From positions 1,426,001 to 1,490,000 of the forward strand of contig NZ_CP046444.1 in assembly GCF_014083945.1 (NCBI RefSeq): DNA of 64,000 nt, written 5' to 3'. The position numbers and the translations under genes are program-made. This document shows, in pieces, positions 8,150 through 15,772 of the stretch (its first letter is position 1; every line of letters begins with the position of its first letter). This DNA is from Granulicella sp. 5B5. Lineage in GTDB: Bacteria; Acidobacteriota; Terriglobia; Terriglobales; Acidobacteriaceae. The notes under the pieces are model-generated. The model saw only the letters and a program-made list of their open reading frames with translations. It made no database searches and was not told where the DNA came from.

Positions 8150-8188
8150 ACTTGCCAGCTTTGCTGCCGACTACCTTCACCCATGAAG

Positions 8189-8247
8189 TGTCATCTCGAC
8201 CGAAGCAGGACAGCTTCATCGTCCTGCGCAGCGGAGTGGAGAGATCC
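8189..8247. repeat. dispersed nested-hairpin repeat, copy A
   Basis: Starts TGTCATCTCGACCGAA and ends GCAGCGGAGTGGAGAGATCC. Inner perfect stem GCAGGAC (8205-8211) / GTCCTGC (8221-8227) with loop AGCTTCATC; outer pairing TCTC (8194-8197) / GAGA (8241-8244). It lies between hemY and the padR gene. Related copies are at 15543, 17629, 17705 and 17849. Confidence 0.8.
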
Positions 8248-8356
8248 CCACATTTTGCCTCAACCGGCTAAGAAGCTGAGGAATCAGACCTTAGCCAAGA
8301 AAACCTTCTCAAAACCACATTTCACACAAAAATCCCTTGCATCCGATAGCACTTTC

Positions 8357-8375
8357 GATATATCTAAGATATATC
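8357..8375. promoter_or_regulatory. probable PadR operator (paired GATATATC palindromes)
   Basis: Two copies of the 8-bp palindrome GATATATC (8357-8364 and 8368-8375) separated by TAA, 36 bases before the padR start. The AT-rich symmetry in an otherwise GC-rich sequence and the 11-bp repeat spacing suggest a dimer site used for autoregulation. Confidence 0.6.
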
Positions 8376-8410
8376 TTACGAACTATCGTAAGAAGAAAAG
8401 AGATTTTCCT

Positions 8411-9022
8411 ATGTACAAACAATTCTGGTTCCAATCCCACGACGACGACCGTGAGCGCCACTCCGGCTGCGACCATCACGGACGCCACCACGGCCGCTTC
8501 GGCGGTCGCGGAGAGCGCGGCGAACACCGCGAGCACTTCGACCGCGGCTTCGGCGGCGGGCGCGAGCGCATCTTCGACTCCGGCGACCTGCAGCTCATCA
8601 TCCTCGACCTGCTCGCCAAGCAGCCCAGCTACGGCTACGAGCTCATCAAGGCCATCGAAGAGCGCATGGCCGGTGGCTACGCACCCAGCCCCGGCGTCGT
8701 GTACCCCACACTCACCCTGCTCGAAGAGCGCGGTTTCACCGAGGTCGTCAGCTCCGAAGGCAACCGCAAGGTCTACGGCGTCACAGACGCAGGCAAGCAG
8801 GAGCTCGAGGCCAACGCCGCCCGCCTCCGCGAGATCGGCGAACGCATCGACCGCAGCGGCGAGCGCTTCGAGCGCCTTCGTTCCGTGCAGGTCATGGGCG
8901 CCTTCCGCAACCTCGGCGAGGCCGTCCGCACCCGCATGTTCCGCGGCAACCTCACTCCTGAGCAGATCGCCAAGATCGCCGAGGCCATCGACACGGCCGC
9001 AAGGGCCATCGATGCCGTCTAA
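8411..9022 (+). CDS. YqjI-like PadR family regulator with His/Gly/Arg-rich N-terminus
   Basis: 203 residues from the ATG at 8411; the longer frame upstream crosses the repeat and operator and is rejected. Residues 1-55 are rich in H, D, R and G (HDDDRERHSGCDHHGRHHGR), a probable metal-binding tail. Then comes a PadR winged helix: GDLQLIILDLLAKQPSYGYELIKAIEE, GGYAPSPGVVYPTLTLLEERG, with a C-terminal helical part. The layout matches Escherichia coli YqjI, a nickel/iron-responsive repressor, so metal-responsive repression is a reasonable inference. No obvious target other than its own promoter lies beside it; it follows the heme operon by 260 bases, which fits an iron or metal link but does not prove it. 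Confidence 0.85.
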   Translation: MYKQFWFQSHDDDRERHSGCDHHGRHHGRFGGRGERGEHREHFDRGFGGGRERIFDSGDLQLIILDLLAKQPSYGYELIKAIEERMAGGYAPSPGVVYPTLTLLEERGFTEVVSSEGNRKVYGVTDAGKQELEANAARLREIGERIDRSGERFERLRSVQVMGAFRNLGEAVRTRMFRGNLTPEQIAKIAEAIDTAARAIDAV

Positions 9023-9054
9023 CCGCGATGGCCGACAACGCGCATCACTCAAGG

Positions 9055-9084
9055 CCAATCTGGCCCGTCTCCGGGCCAGATTGG
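9055..9084. terminator. bidirectional hairpin terminator
   Basis: Perfect 13-bp stem CCAATCTGGCCCG / CGGGCCAGATTGG with loop TCTC, between the converging padR (+) and SDR (-) genes. There is no clear T-run on either side, so its strength as a classical terminator is uncertain. Confidence 0.6.
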
Positions 9085-9115
9085 TGCATCCATCCACTTC
9101 AGATGTAGCCCGAAA

Positions 9116-9868
9116 CTACCAGGGCACCGTTCCGTCTTCATCGGTGTAGGTGCCGGTCGGGCCATCCGGGCCGATCAGCGCCATCTTCACCGCCTGACGC
9201 GCGCCCTGCTCGACCGTGCGGTGCCCCTGATGATCGTTGAGATCAGTCGCCACATAGCCCGGGCAGACAACGTTGACCTTGATGTTCGTCTTCTCGAGTT
9301 CGATGGAGAACGCCACCGTTACTGCGTTCAAGGCTGTCTTCGAAGGGCTGTACGCGGCCCCGAAGATACTCCGGTAGGGATGGTTTGGGTCAGACGCCTG
9401 GGTGAGAGACCCAACCGAGCTGCCGATATTGACGATCCGGCCAGCCGGGGCCTCGCGGAGCAACGGCAACATCGCCTGCGTGACCGCGATAACGCCAAAG
9501 ACGTTCGTCTCAAAAACAGTGCGGATGGAGTCGAGCGGCGCAGTACTCGGAATGTTGAACTTCAGGCGGTCCGCAAAGGACGTTCCTGGCACAAACTCTC
9601 CGACGATGCCTGCATTGTTCACCAGCACATCGAGCCGGCCAAACTCCCTGCGAATACGTTCAGCGGCGGCAGCAATCGAGGCCGCATCCGTGACGTCCAG
9701 CTGGATGGCGTGGGCTCTTTCTCCGATCCCCTTGGCCGCCGTCTCGCCCGCTTCAAGCTTGCGCGACCCGACCAGCACCGTCAACCCATGCCCAGCGAGG
9801 TCCTTCGCAATCTGCTGTCCAATTCCTTTGTTCGCTCCTGTAATCAGGGCTACGCGATCTTCCGACAT
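9116..9868 (-). CDS. short-chain dehydrogenase/reductase
   Basis: 250 residues, a classical SDR. The cofactor site TGANKGIG is near residue 10, then NNAG (near 86-89), a catalytic serine in IVNIGSSVGS and the YxxxK motif as YSPSKTALN; VVCPGYVATDL follows. It would reduce or oxidise a carbonyl/alcohol with NAD(P)(H); the substrate is unknown. The C-terminus ends in DEDGTVPW as in many soil-bacterial SDRs induced by reactive carbonyls. It is divergent from a TetR-type gene, and the shared 105-base spacer holds two palindromes, so the TetR protein probably represses it. Confidence 0.88.
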   Translation of the reverse strand: MSEDRVALITGANKGIGQQIAKDLAGHGLTVLVGSRKLEAGETAAKGIGERAHAIQLDVTDAASIAAAAERIRREFGRLDVLVNNAGIVGEFVPGTSFADRLKFNIPSTAPLDSIRTVFETNVFGVIAVTQAMLPLLREAPAGRIVNIGSSVGSLTQASDPNHPYRSIFGAAYSPSKTALNAVTVAFSIELEKTNIKVNVVCPGYVATDLNDHQGHRTVEQGARQAVKMALIGPDGPTGTYTDEDGTVPW

Positions 9869-9919
9869 GTGTAGAACTCCTTCTCGGTAGCGATACGCCT
9901 GCGATATGCTGGAGGTACC

Positions 9920-9960
9920 GGAACCTTGTTCCAGATAATAAGCGGAACGATGTTCCGCTT
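9920..9960. promoter_or_regulatory. double palindromic operator between SDR and TetR genes
   Basis: GGAAC-CTT-GTTCC (9920-9932) and AAGCGGAAC-GAT-GTTCCGCTT (9940-9960) share the core GGAAC-N3-GTTCC, and their centres are 24 bp apart. They lie 14-50 bases from the two divergent start codons, as expected for a TetR dimer site controlling both genes. Confidence 0.8.
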
Positions 9961-9974
9961 ACAAGCGTCCCTGC

Positions 9975-10586
9975 ATGAAAAAAGAAAAAACAATCCAACC
10001 CGCTGCCGCTACCGAGAAGGAGCCGCGCCCAAAGCGGGCCGACGCTCAGCGCAAGATGGCCGCCCTGCTGAAGGCAGCGATGGAGGTCTTCGCTACCTCG
10101 GGCGTGGATGCTCCGGTGCGCGAGATCGCCGAACGGGCGGGCGTCGGGCTGGGCACCGTCTATCGGCACTTTCCGCAGCGATCGGACCTGATCGCTGCCG
10201 TCTTTCGAAACAACGTGGACACCTGCGCGGACGCCGCACCAGCGCTCGCCAGCCAGTATCCGCCGACAGAGGCCCTGTCCCAGTGGCTGCAGCGCTATAT
10301 GGAGTTCATCGGCACCAAGCGCGGGCTTGCGAAGGCGCTGTACTGCGACCCCGCCTACAGCACCCTACCGGAATACTTCAACAAGCGCCTCCGCCCGGCG
10401 CTCATAGGCCTGCTCGATACTGCGGTCGCGGCGAAGGCAGTGCGTCCGGGCATCGACGCAGACGACCTGCTGATCGCGGTGGCGAACCTGTGCAGCGCAG
10501 GCTATGGACGCGATCCGGAGCATCCGCGACGGATGGTCGAGTTGCTCATCGATGGCCTGCGCTTCCGCGCGGAGAAAGACGCCTGA
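9975..10586 (+). CDS. TetR/AcrR family transcriptional regulator
   Basis: 203 residues. After a charged N-terminal tail of about 25 residues, a TetR DNA-binding domain is clear: LLKAAMEVFATSGVDAPVREIAERAGVGLGTVYRHFPQRSDLIAAVF (about 31-77). The rest is helical, ending in a domain like those of SDR-linked TetR repressors (LPEYFNKRLRPALIGLLDTAV). It probably represses the divergent SDR gene and itself through the two GGAAC-N3-GTTCC palindromes at 9920-9960. The inducer is unknown. mqnC starts 27 bases downstream and could be partly co-transcribed, though no functional link is known. Confidence 0.88.
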   Translation: MKKEKTIQPAAATEKEPRPKRADAQRKMAALLKAAMEVFATSGVDAPVREIAERAGVGLGTVYRHFPQRSDLIAAVFRNNVDTCADAAPALASQYPPTEALSQWLQRYMEFIGTKRGLAKALYCDPAYSTLPEYFNKRLRPALIGLLDTAVAAKAVRPGIDADDLLIAVANLCSAGYGRDPEHPRRMVELLIDGLRFRAEKDA

Positions 10587-10613
10587 TGGAAGGAGCTGGC
10601 GTAAAATCAACGC

Positions 10614-11660
10614 ATGGGCATTACTCGCCAGCAAGCTCTTGATTGTTTTGCTTCTGATGACCTGATCGGCATCGGGATGGAGGCCGACGCGGTACGACGC
10701 CGCCTGCATCCCGAAGGCGTGGTCAGCTACATCATCGATCGCAACATCAACTACACAAACTTCTGCACAGAGTACTGCACCTTCTGCGCCTTCTACCGGC
10801 CGCTCAAGGGCAAGCTCGCCGCCGAAGGCTACATCCTCGACTTCGACACCATCTACGACAAGATCCGCGAGACCGTCGAGATGGGCGGCACCGGCGTCCT
10901 CATGCAGGGCGGCATCCACCCCGACCTCAAGATCGACTGGTTCGAGTCCCTCTTCACCGGCATCAAGCAGCGCTTCCCGAGCATCTGGCTGCACTGCCTC
11001 TCCGCATCCGAAATCCTCGCCATCGCCGAGTACTCCGAGCTCGACCTCCGCACCACCATCGCCCGTCTCCGCGACGCCGGCCTCGACAGCATCCCCGGCG
11101 GCGGCGCCGAGATTCTCGACGACGAGGTCCGCGCCCGCATCGCCCGCCTCAAGTGCCGCACCGAAGACTGGGTCAGCGTCCACCGCACCGCCCACGCCCT
11201 CGGCATGCGCACCACCGCCACCATGATGTTCGGCGTCGGCGAGACAATGGCCCAGCGCGTTAACCACTTCGAAGTCGTCCGCCAGTTACAAGAAGAAACC
11301 GGCGGCTTCACGGCCTTCATCCCCTGGAGCTTCCAGCCCAACAACACCGCTCTCGGCGGCCGCGGCTGGGACGAGGCCACCAGCGTCGAGTACCTAAAAA
11401 CCCTCGCCATCTCCCGCCTCTACCTCGACAACATCGAGAACGTCCAAAGCTCCTGGGTCACGCAAGGCCTCAAGGTCCTCCAGATGGGCCTCCGCTTCGG
11501 CGGCAACGACGTCGGCAGTGTCATGCTCGAAGAAAACGTAGTGAAGGCCGCGGGCACCGCCAACTGCACCACCGAAGAAGAGCTCCGCCGCATCATCCGC
11601 GACGCCGGCTTCAAACCCGTCCAGCGCGACACCCTCTACCGCACCATGTTCTTGAATTAA
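10614..11660 (+). CDS. mqnC: cyclic dehypoxanthinyl futalosine synthase
   Basis: 348 residues. A radical SAM enzyme that cyclises dehypoxanthine futalosine in the futalosine route to menaquinone. The [4Fe-4S] cysteines are in CTEYCTFCAFYRP (about residues 51-63); other family blocks are GGTGVLMQGGIHPDL, SIPGGGAEIL, ATMMFGVGE and PWSFQPNNT (Q-rich SAM/substrate region). Length and start MGITRQQALDCF agree with MqnC rather than MqnE. It implies that the organism makes menaquinone without the classical Men pathway; the other mqn genes are not in the window. Confidence 0.94.
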   Translation: MGITRQQALDCFASDDLIGIGMEADAVRRRLHPEGVVSYIIDRNINYTNFCTEYCTFCAFYRPLKGKLAAEGYILDFDTIYDKIRETVEMGGTGVLMQGGIHPDLKIDWFESLFTGIKQRFPSIWLHCLSASEILAIAEYSELDLRTTIARLRDAGLDSIPGGGAEILDDEVRARIARLKCRTEDWVSVHRTAHALGMRTTATMMFGVGETMAQRVNHFEVVRQLQEETGGFTAFIPWSFQPNNTALGGRGWDEATSVEYLKTLAISRLYLDNIENVQSSWVTQGLKVLQMGLRFGGNDVGSVMLEENVVKAAGTANCTTEEELRRIIRDAGFKPVQRDTLYRTMFLN

Positions 11661-11675
11661 TGAACGAGTCTTACT

Positions 11676-12140
11676 TCAGCCTTTCGTTATCGCCGCCTCA
11701 AATAGATGCAAGCTCTCTAGAGTTGGCAAGGGAAACGGATGCGGAAGTTCGTCAAGCTCATAAATCTCTAGCTCGCTGAGAAATCCATCATCAGCGAAAA
11801 CGAGAATACCTACTTGCCCACCGTCCGGAGTTCGGCCAAGCAGATCGACAACTACGCGTCCATCCGAGTGCCCACGCTCAGCTTCACGGCTTACTTCAAA
11901 GTTGATGGTTGGACAGCCGCACCGGCAATGACTCACAACCTTTACAAATGAAACTTGTCCGAGAAAGGATTGCGCATGCTCGCTACCATTTGCGAGTACG
12001 TGAGTAAGGAATTGAACTTCTGAAAGCGATAGAGAACGATCTTCTTTCAGAGCCTCTGATTGCTGCCTTCTGATATCTCCGAGCAACGGCAAACTCTTCT
12101 TGAGTGATTTTGGCAGCCTCATGTTGTCGTCTCCGATCAA
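11676..12140 (-). CDS. hypothetical protein in toxin-antitoxin operon
   Basis: 154 residues, not recognised. It starts with TTG at 12140 preceded by AGGAG at good spacing; ATG at 12122 is an alternative. The N-terminal third is basic and helical (LPKSLKKSLPLLGDIRRQQSEAL). A cysteine cluster HCRCGCPTINFEV near residues 71-83 could bind a metal. The C-terminal half is acidic and probably beta-rich (VGILVFADDGFLSELEIYELDELPHPFPLP). It lies 7 bases after the antitoxin stop on the same strand, so it is probably the third gene of the brnT-brnA-like operon. It could be an accessory regulator or an unrelated passenger. Confidence 0.55.
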   Translation of the reverse strand: MIGDDNMRLPKSLKKSLPLLGDIRRQQSEALKEDRSLSLSEVQFLTHVLANGSEHAQSFLGQVSFVKVVSHCRCGCPTINFEVSREAERGHSDGRVVVDLLGRTPDGGQVGILVFADDGFLSELEIYELDELPHPFPLPTLESLHLFEAAITKG

Positions 12141-12147
12141 ATAACTC

Positions 12148-12444
12148 CTACGCCGTCTTCAACCCCGCCTCTGCAATCGCCGCCGAGATCTTCTCATCTG
12201 GCACACCCTGCTTCCTTAAGCTCTCCGTCAGCGCCGCCACATTCGACCCCTCGAGCTTCTCCAGGTCCTTCCGCAGCCCCTGTGAGATGTACGCCTTCAT
12301 CAGCGACTGATATCCGGAGAAGCCAAGCATTGGCGCGATCTCCTTCAGGTCTTCGATCACACGCTCAGGAACGCGCAAGCTGATCGACGTCATCACGCGC
12401 GGTGTGCGCAACTGCTCTCTCATCCGTTCAGCGGCTGTCTTCAT
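12148..12444 (-). CDS. BrnA/CopG-like ribbon-helix-helix antitoxin
   Basis: 98 residues. The segment VMTSISLRVPERVIEDLKEIAPMLGFSGYQSLMKAYISQGL (about 17-57) is a ribbon-helix-helix DNA-binding fold followed by the tail helix of type II antitoxins. A short C-terminal tail (VAALTESLRKQGVPDEKISAAIAEAGL) would be the toxin-binding or dispensable part. Its start overlaps the end of the toxin gene by 17 bases, so expression is coupled. It would neutralise the BrnT-like RNase and repress the operon through AT-rich sites at 12739-12757. Confidence 0.78.
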   Translation of the reverse strand: MKTAAERMREQLRTPRVMTSISLRVPERVIEDLKEIAPMLGFSGYQSLMKAYISQGLRKDLEKLEGSNVAALTESLRKQGVPDEKISAAIAEAGLKTA

Positions 12445-12730
12445 AGTAGATTTTCTCCTCTCTCTTTGTTGCTTCTCTCGCTGAGATCAGTCTTAGATAC
12501 AGGTCTTCGCGTTCCACGTGGACGACGTAGAGCAGTCTGCTTTCCGTTGTATTGCCGATAACCGCAACGCGCGTCTCTCCATCAACGCTCGCATCTTCCA
12601 AAACAAAGGCACGATCGAAGAACACCTCACAGGCTGTCTCAAACCGCACACCATGTTTCGCTCGGTTCTTAGCAGCCTTGAGTCCATCCCATACGAAGGT
12701 TTCTCCGCGGTACAGGTAGTAGACGTCCAC
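12428..12730 (-). CDS. brnT: BrnT-family toxin (RelE-like RNase)
   Basis: 100 residues. Signature of BrnT: FVWDGLKAAKNRAKHGVRFETACEVFFDR near the N-terminus, then the strand/helix core RVAVIGNTTESRLLYVVHVEREDLYLRLISAREATKREEKIYYE. BrnT toxins are RelE-fold RNases that block translation until bound by the ribbon-helix-helix antitoxin BrnA. Toxin-first order is normal for this family. The leader carries the tandem motif GTATATAC/GTATATTC. Confidence 0.85.
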   Translation of the reverse strand: MDVYYLYRGETFVWDGLKAAKNRAKHGVRFETACEVFFDRAFVLEDASVDGETRVAVIGNTTESRLLYVVHVEREDLYLRLISAREATKREEKIYYEDSR

Positions 12731-12738
12731 ATGTCAAT

Positions 12739-12757
12739 GTATATACTTTGTATATTC
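12739..12757. promoter_or_regulatory. candidate operator of the BrnT/BrnA-type operon
   Basis: GTATATAC (12739-12746, itself a palindrome) and GTATATTC (12750-12757) repeat at 11-bp spacing just ahead of the toxin start at 12730. The run is AT-rich against a GC-rich background and also overlaps the region before the divergent VWFA gene at 12769, so the antitoxin could influence both. Confidence 0.5.
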
Positions 12758-12768
12758 ATCAGTCAACC

Positions 12769-13692
12769 ATGAATCCATCTCATCTAGCCCGTTGTCTCGT
12801 TGCGCTCTCCATCCCCGCGACACTACTCGTCGCCCAGCAGCCCTACGTCCTCAAGCTCAACACGCAGGAGGTCGCCCTCAACTTCCACGCCGAGGACGCC
12901 TCCGGCCGTACCATCCCCAACCTCGCGCTCGCCGACCTCCGTCTCCGCGACAACGGCAAGCCCCCCGACAAGATCACCCTCTTCACCCACAGCCAAAATC
13001 TCCCCCTCCGCGTAGCCATCGTCTTCGACGAAAGCGCTTCCATGGCAGGCTACCTCTCTCCCCGTCGTGTCGCGCAGCAGCTTGCCGCTACCGCCATCCA
13101 GTCCGACAAAGATCAGGCCATGGTCGTCCGCTTCGACTTCGAAACCCAGATCCAGCAGCCCTGGACCAGCGACCCCGCCATCCTCATCCACGCCGCCGCG
13201 CACGTCACCGACAAGAACGGCACCCGCCTCGGCGGCACCGCCATCTGGGACACCCTCTACCGCGTCTGCCGCGATCACATCCCCGCCCAGACACCGGGCG
13301 CCGAAGTCTCCGCCAACGCCATCCTCCTCTTCACCGACGGCGACGACAACTGGAGCCACGCCCGCCCCCAGGACGTCATCGACATCTGCACCCAGCGCGA
13401 GACCCCCATCTACCCCTTCATGCTCTTCGGCAAAGAACACTTCGACAAAGGCCAGGGCCTCCTCCGTCAACTCGCCGAGCACACCGGCGGCAAGGTCTTC
13501 TACCAGCAGATCGGTCACACCACCATGGCCGACTCCATCCTGCAAATCAACCAGGACCTCCGCGACCGCTACACCCTCGTCTACCGACCGCACGCGCTCA
13601 AGCTCAACAGCAGCTTCCACACCATCAAGCTCGACACACCCGCCAAAGCCACGCAGATCAACGTCCGCGACGGCTACTTCGCCGAGCCTTAG
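12769..13692 (+). CDS. secreted VWFA-domain protein (acidobacterial type)
   Basis: 307 residues from the ATG at 12769. A signal peptide (MNPSHLARCLVALSIPATLLVAQQ) is followed by a short beta domain (VALNFHAEDASGRTIPNLALADLRLRDNG) and a von Willebrand A domain: VAIVFDESASMAGYL is the DxSxS metal site and LLFTDGDDNWS the later aspartate. This architecture is the 'VWFA-related acidobacterial' family, present in many copies in these genomes and of unknown function, probably periplasmic or surface protein binding. The stop overlaps the converging DUF885 gene by 4 bases. Confidence 0.88.
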   Translation: MNPSHLARCLVALSIPATLLVAQQPYVLKLNTQEVALNFHAEDASGRTIPNLALADLRLRDNGKPPDKITLFTHSQNLPLRVAIVFDESASMAGYLSPRRVAQQLAATAIQSDKDQAMVVRFDFETQIQQPWTSDPAILIHAAAHVTDKNGTRLGGTAIWDTLYRVCRDHIPAQTPGAEVSANAILLFTDGDDNWSHARPQDVIDICTQRETPIYPFMLFGKEHFDKGQGLLRQLAEHTGGKVFYQQIGHTTMADSILQINQDLRDRYTLVYRPHALKLNSSFHTIKLDTPAKATQINVRDGYFAEP

Positions 13693-15485
13693 CTCTTCCC
13701 TGCCTGCACCTTGATCCAGGCATCCACCCGCGTCTCCAACAAATCCAGCGGTAGCGCCCCTCCATCCAGAATCTCGTCATGGAACGCCTTGATGTCGAAC
13801 TTCGGCCCCAGCTCTTTCTTCGCACGCGCCCGCAGCTCCAGAATCTTCAGCTGCCCCATCTTGTACGCCAGCGCCTGCCCCGGCCACGCAATGTAGCGGT
13901 CGGTCTCGCTCTGCGCCAGCACATCGTTCACATCGTTGGCGTGCATGTAGTCGATCACCTGCTGCCGCGTCCATCCCTGGTCATGGATGCCCGTATCCAC
14001 CACCAGCCTTACCGCGCGAAACAGCTCCGAGTTCAGCCGCCCATAGTCCGACACCGGGTTCTGATAGAACCCGATCTCCTTACCTAGTTGCTCCGCATAC
14101 AACGCCCAGCCCTCCGTATAAGCCGAGTACCCGCTATGCAGTCGAAACTTCGGCAACCCCGTCAACTGCTGCGCCACCGAAATCTGCAGATGGTGCCCCG
14201 GCACGCCCTCGTGATACGCCACCGCCTCATCCAGCACCAGAGTCCTGTGCGTCGGGTCAGCCACCGCCACCACCACGCGCCCCGGCCGCCTTCCATCCGG
14301 AGTCCCTCGCACATAATGCGTCGCCGCCGCTGCATCAAAGTCCGGAATCGCCTCTACCGTCACCGGAGCCTTCGGTAGCAGGTTGAACAGCTCCGGCAGC
14401 TTCGGCTCCATCTGGTCGATGTAGTGCTTGAAGTCCGCCACAATCTGCGCCTCGCTCGTCGGCTTCCACTTCGGATCGCTGTTGATCGCCGCGCGAAAGC
14501 TCGCCAAGTCCGGATACCCCTGCGCCTTGGCCAGCGCGGTCATCTCCGCCGTAATGCGCTTCACCTCGCTCAGCCCCAGCGCATGAACCTCCGCCGGCGT
14601 AATGTCGATCGTCGTCATCGACTTCACGGCCTCCGCATAGCGCCGCTTCCCATCCGGCAGGCTCTCAATGGACAGGCTCACACGCCCCTGCGGGTCATAC
14701 TCCTCGCGCAAGAACTTCGCAAACGCGCGATACGCCGGGAACACTTCATCGTTCACCACCTTCGTCATCTCCGCCGTCAGCCGCTGCTGCTCCGCCCCCG
14801 GTATGCTCATCGGATACTTCTTCGTCGGCAGCAGAAACGGGTTCGCCGCAATAATCCCATCGCACTGCCCCGGCAGCTTGTCCACAATCACCTTCGGAGG
14901 CATCAGGTGGTCACGCTCACCCGCACGCATCACCTCCATCGTCTGCTGCAGCGCCCGAGGAATCTGCCGCAGCCGCGCGATGTAGTCCTCATAGTGCTTC
15001 ACCGAATCCAGCGGCACCTGCAACGGCAAATCCGCCAGCTCCGTGTGGATGCCGTTCTGCTGGTTCACCGGCATCTCATAGTTCTTCAGCTCATAGTTCA
15101 CATCGCTGCGAACAATCTGCCGCTCCAGCAGCTCATGCGACAGCAAATCCTTGTCGCCCATCCCGGTCGTCGGAATCGCCCGCAGCCGCACCAAAAACGC
15201 ATCGCCCTCGGCATGCTCACGCGCAATCTGCGCCAGCGAAAAATCCCCCAGTTGATCGTTGTACCGATAGTCCCCAACCCCCGTCGCCCGCAGCGGCGAG
15301 TTCTTCAGCCCATTCTGGTAGTACTCCTCAAACAGCGCGTTCTGCGCGGCCACATTCTCCGCCACCATCTTCGCCGGCCCCTGCGCCACGGCACTCTGCA
15401 TTGCGATGGACGACACCAGCCCCGGCATCAGGGCAAACGAAAGGGCGGAACACCAGAATCCTGTAAGTTTTGGCATGAGCCACAT
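13689..15485 (-). CDS. DUF885 family metallopeptidase-like protein, exported
   Basis: 598 residues. The N-terminal hydrophobic segment (GFWCSALSFALMPGLVSSIAMQSAVAQ) is a probable signal peptide; the true start may be ATG/M at residue 4. The DUF885 signature YHEGVPGHHLQ is an HExxH-like zinc site (HEGxxGHH), and YTEGWALYAEQLG supplies the downstream glutamate. The last helix-rich part includes WPGQALAYKMGQLKILELRARA. Family members are probably peptidases in the periplasm, with poorly known substrates. The gene is monocistronic and converges with the VWFA gene, sharing 4 bases. Confidence 0.88.
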   Translation of the reverse strand: MWLMPKLTGFWCSALSFALMPGLVSSIAMQSAVAQGPAKMVAENVAAQNALFEEYYQNGLKNSPLRATGVGDYRYNDQLGDFSLAQIAREHAEGDAFLVRLRAIPTTGMGDKDLLSHELLERQIVRSDVNYELKNYEMPVNQQNGIHTELADLPLQVPLDSVKHYEDYIARLRQIPRALQQTMEVMRAGERDHLMPPKVIVDKLPGQCDGIIAANPFLLPTKKYPMSIPGAEQQRLTAEMTKVVNDEVFPAYRAFAKFLREEYDPQGRVSLSIESLPDGKRRYAEAVKSMTTIDITPAEVHALGLSEVKRITAEMTALAKAQGYPDLASFRAAINSDPKWKPTSEAQIVADFKHYIDQMEPKLPELFNLLPKAPVTVEAIPDFDAAAATHYVRGTPDGRRPGRVVVAVADPTHRTLVLDEAVAYHEGVPGHHLQISVAQQLTGLPKFRLHSGYSAYTEGWALYAEQLGKEIGFYQNPVSDYGRLNSELFRAVRLVVDTGIHDQGWTRQQVIDYMHANDVNDVLAQSETDRYIAWPGQALAYKMGQLKILELRARAKKELGPKFDIKAFHDEILDGGALPLDLLETRVDAWIKVQAGKS

Positions 15486-15523
15486 TAGAGCACTTTTTGT
15501 ATCGATATTTTTCGCTCAACTAT

Positions 15524-15690
15524 AGAAGTGTCATTTCAGAAGTGTCATTTCGACCGGAGCGGAGAAACCCCTGTATTTGTATTTGCAGTCGCCGTTGCCT
15601 GTTTTCCTCTGCGACCTTTGCGGCTTTTCCTTTGCGTCCTCTGCGTTAAAGCTTTTGTCGTAGCGAGAGCCGAAGGCGCGAGCATACCTC
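15524..15690. repeat. repeat cluster: 14-bp tandem duplication, nested-hairpin copy D, and GCGCCGAAGGCGC-type repeat
   Basis: AGAAGTGTCATTTC occurs twice head to tail (15524-15537, 15538-15551). The second belongs to a short copy of the dispersed hairpin repeat (15543-15570) in which the outer stem is TTTC/GAAA and the inner stem is absent. From about 15600 comes a second repeat type, rich in CTCTGCG and CCTTTGCG words and ending GCCGAAGGCGCGAG, also found at 37230-37343 (minus) and 61971-62060. No gene lies in this 287-base spacer. Confidence 0.75.
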
Positions 15691-15772
15691 CTCCGCAAAT
15701 CCCGGCAACCCCTTGCACCTCAGTTAGAATCGAATCAGACCAACGCCTGTCCGGAGTGCGTACCACCAGCCG

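Noticed and set aside
8183-8410. Longer start for the PadR gene
   Set aside because: It would translate through the dispersed hairpin repeat and the operator; the ATG at 8411 begins the family-like sequence.
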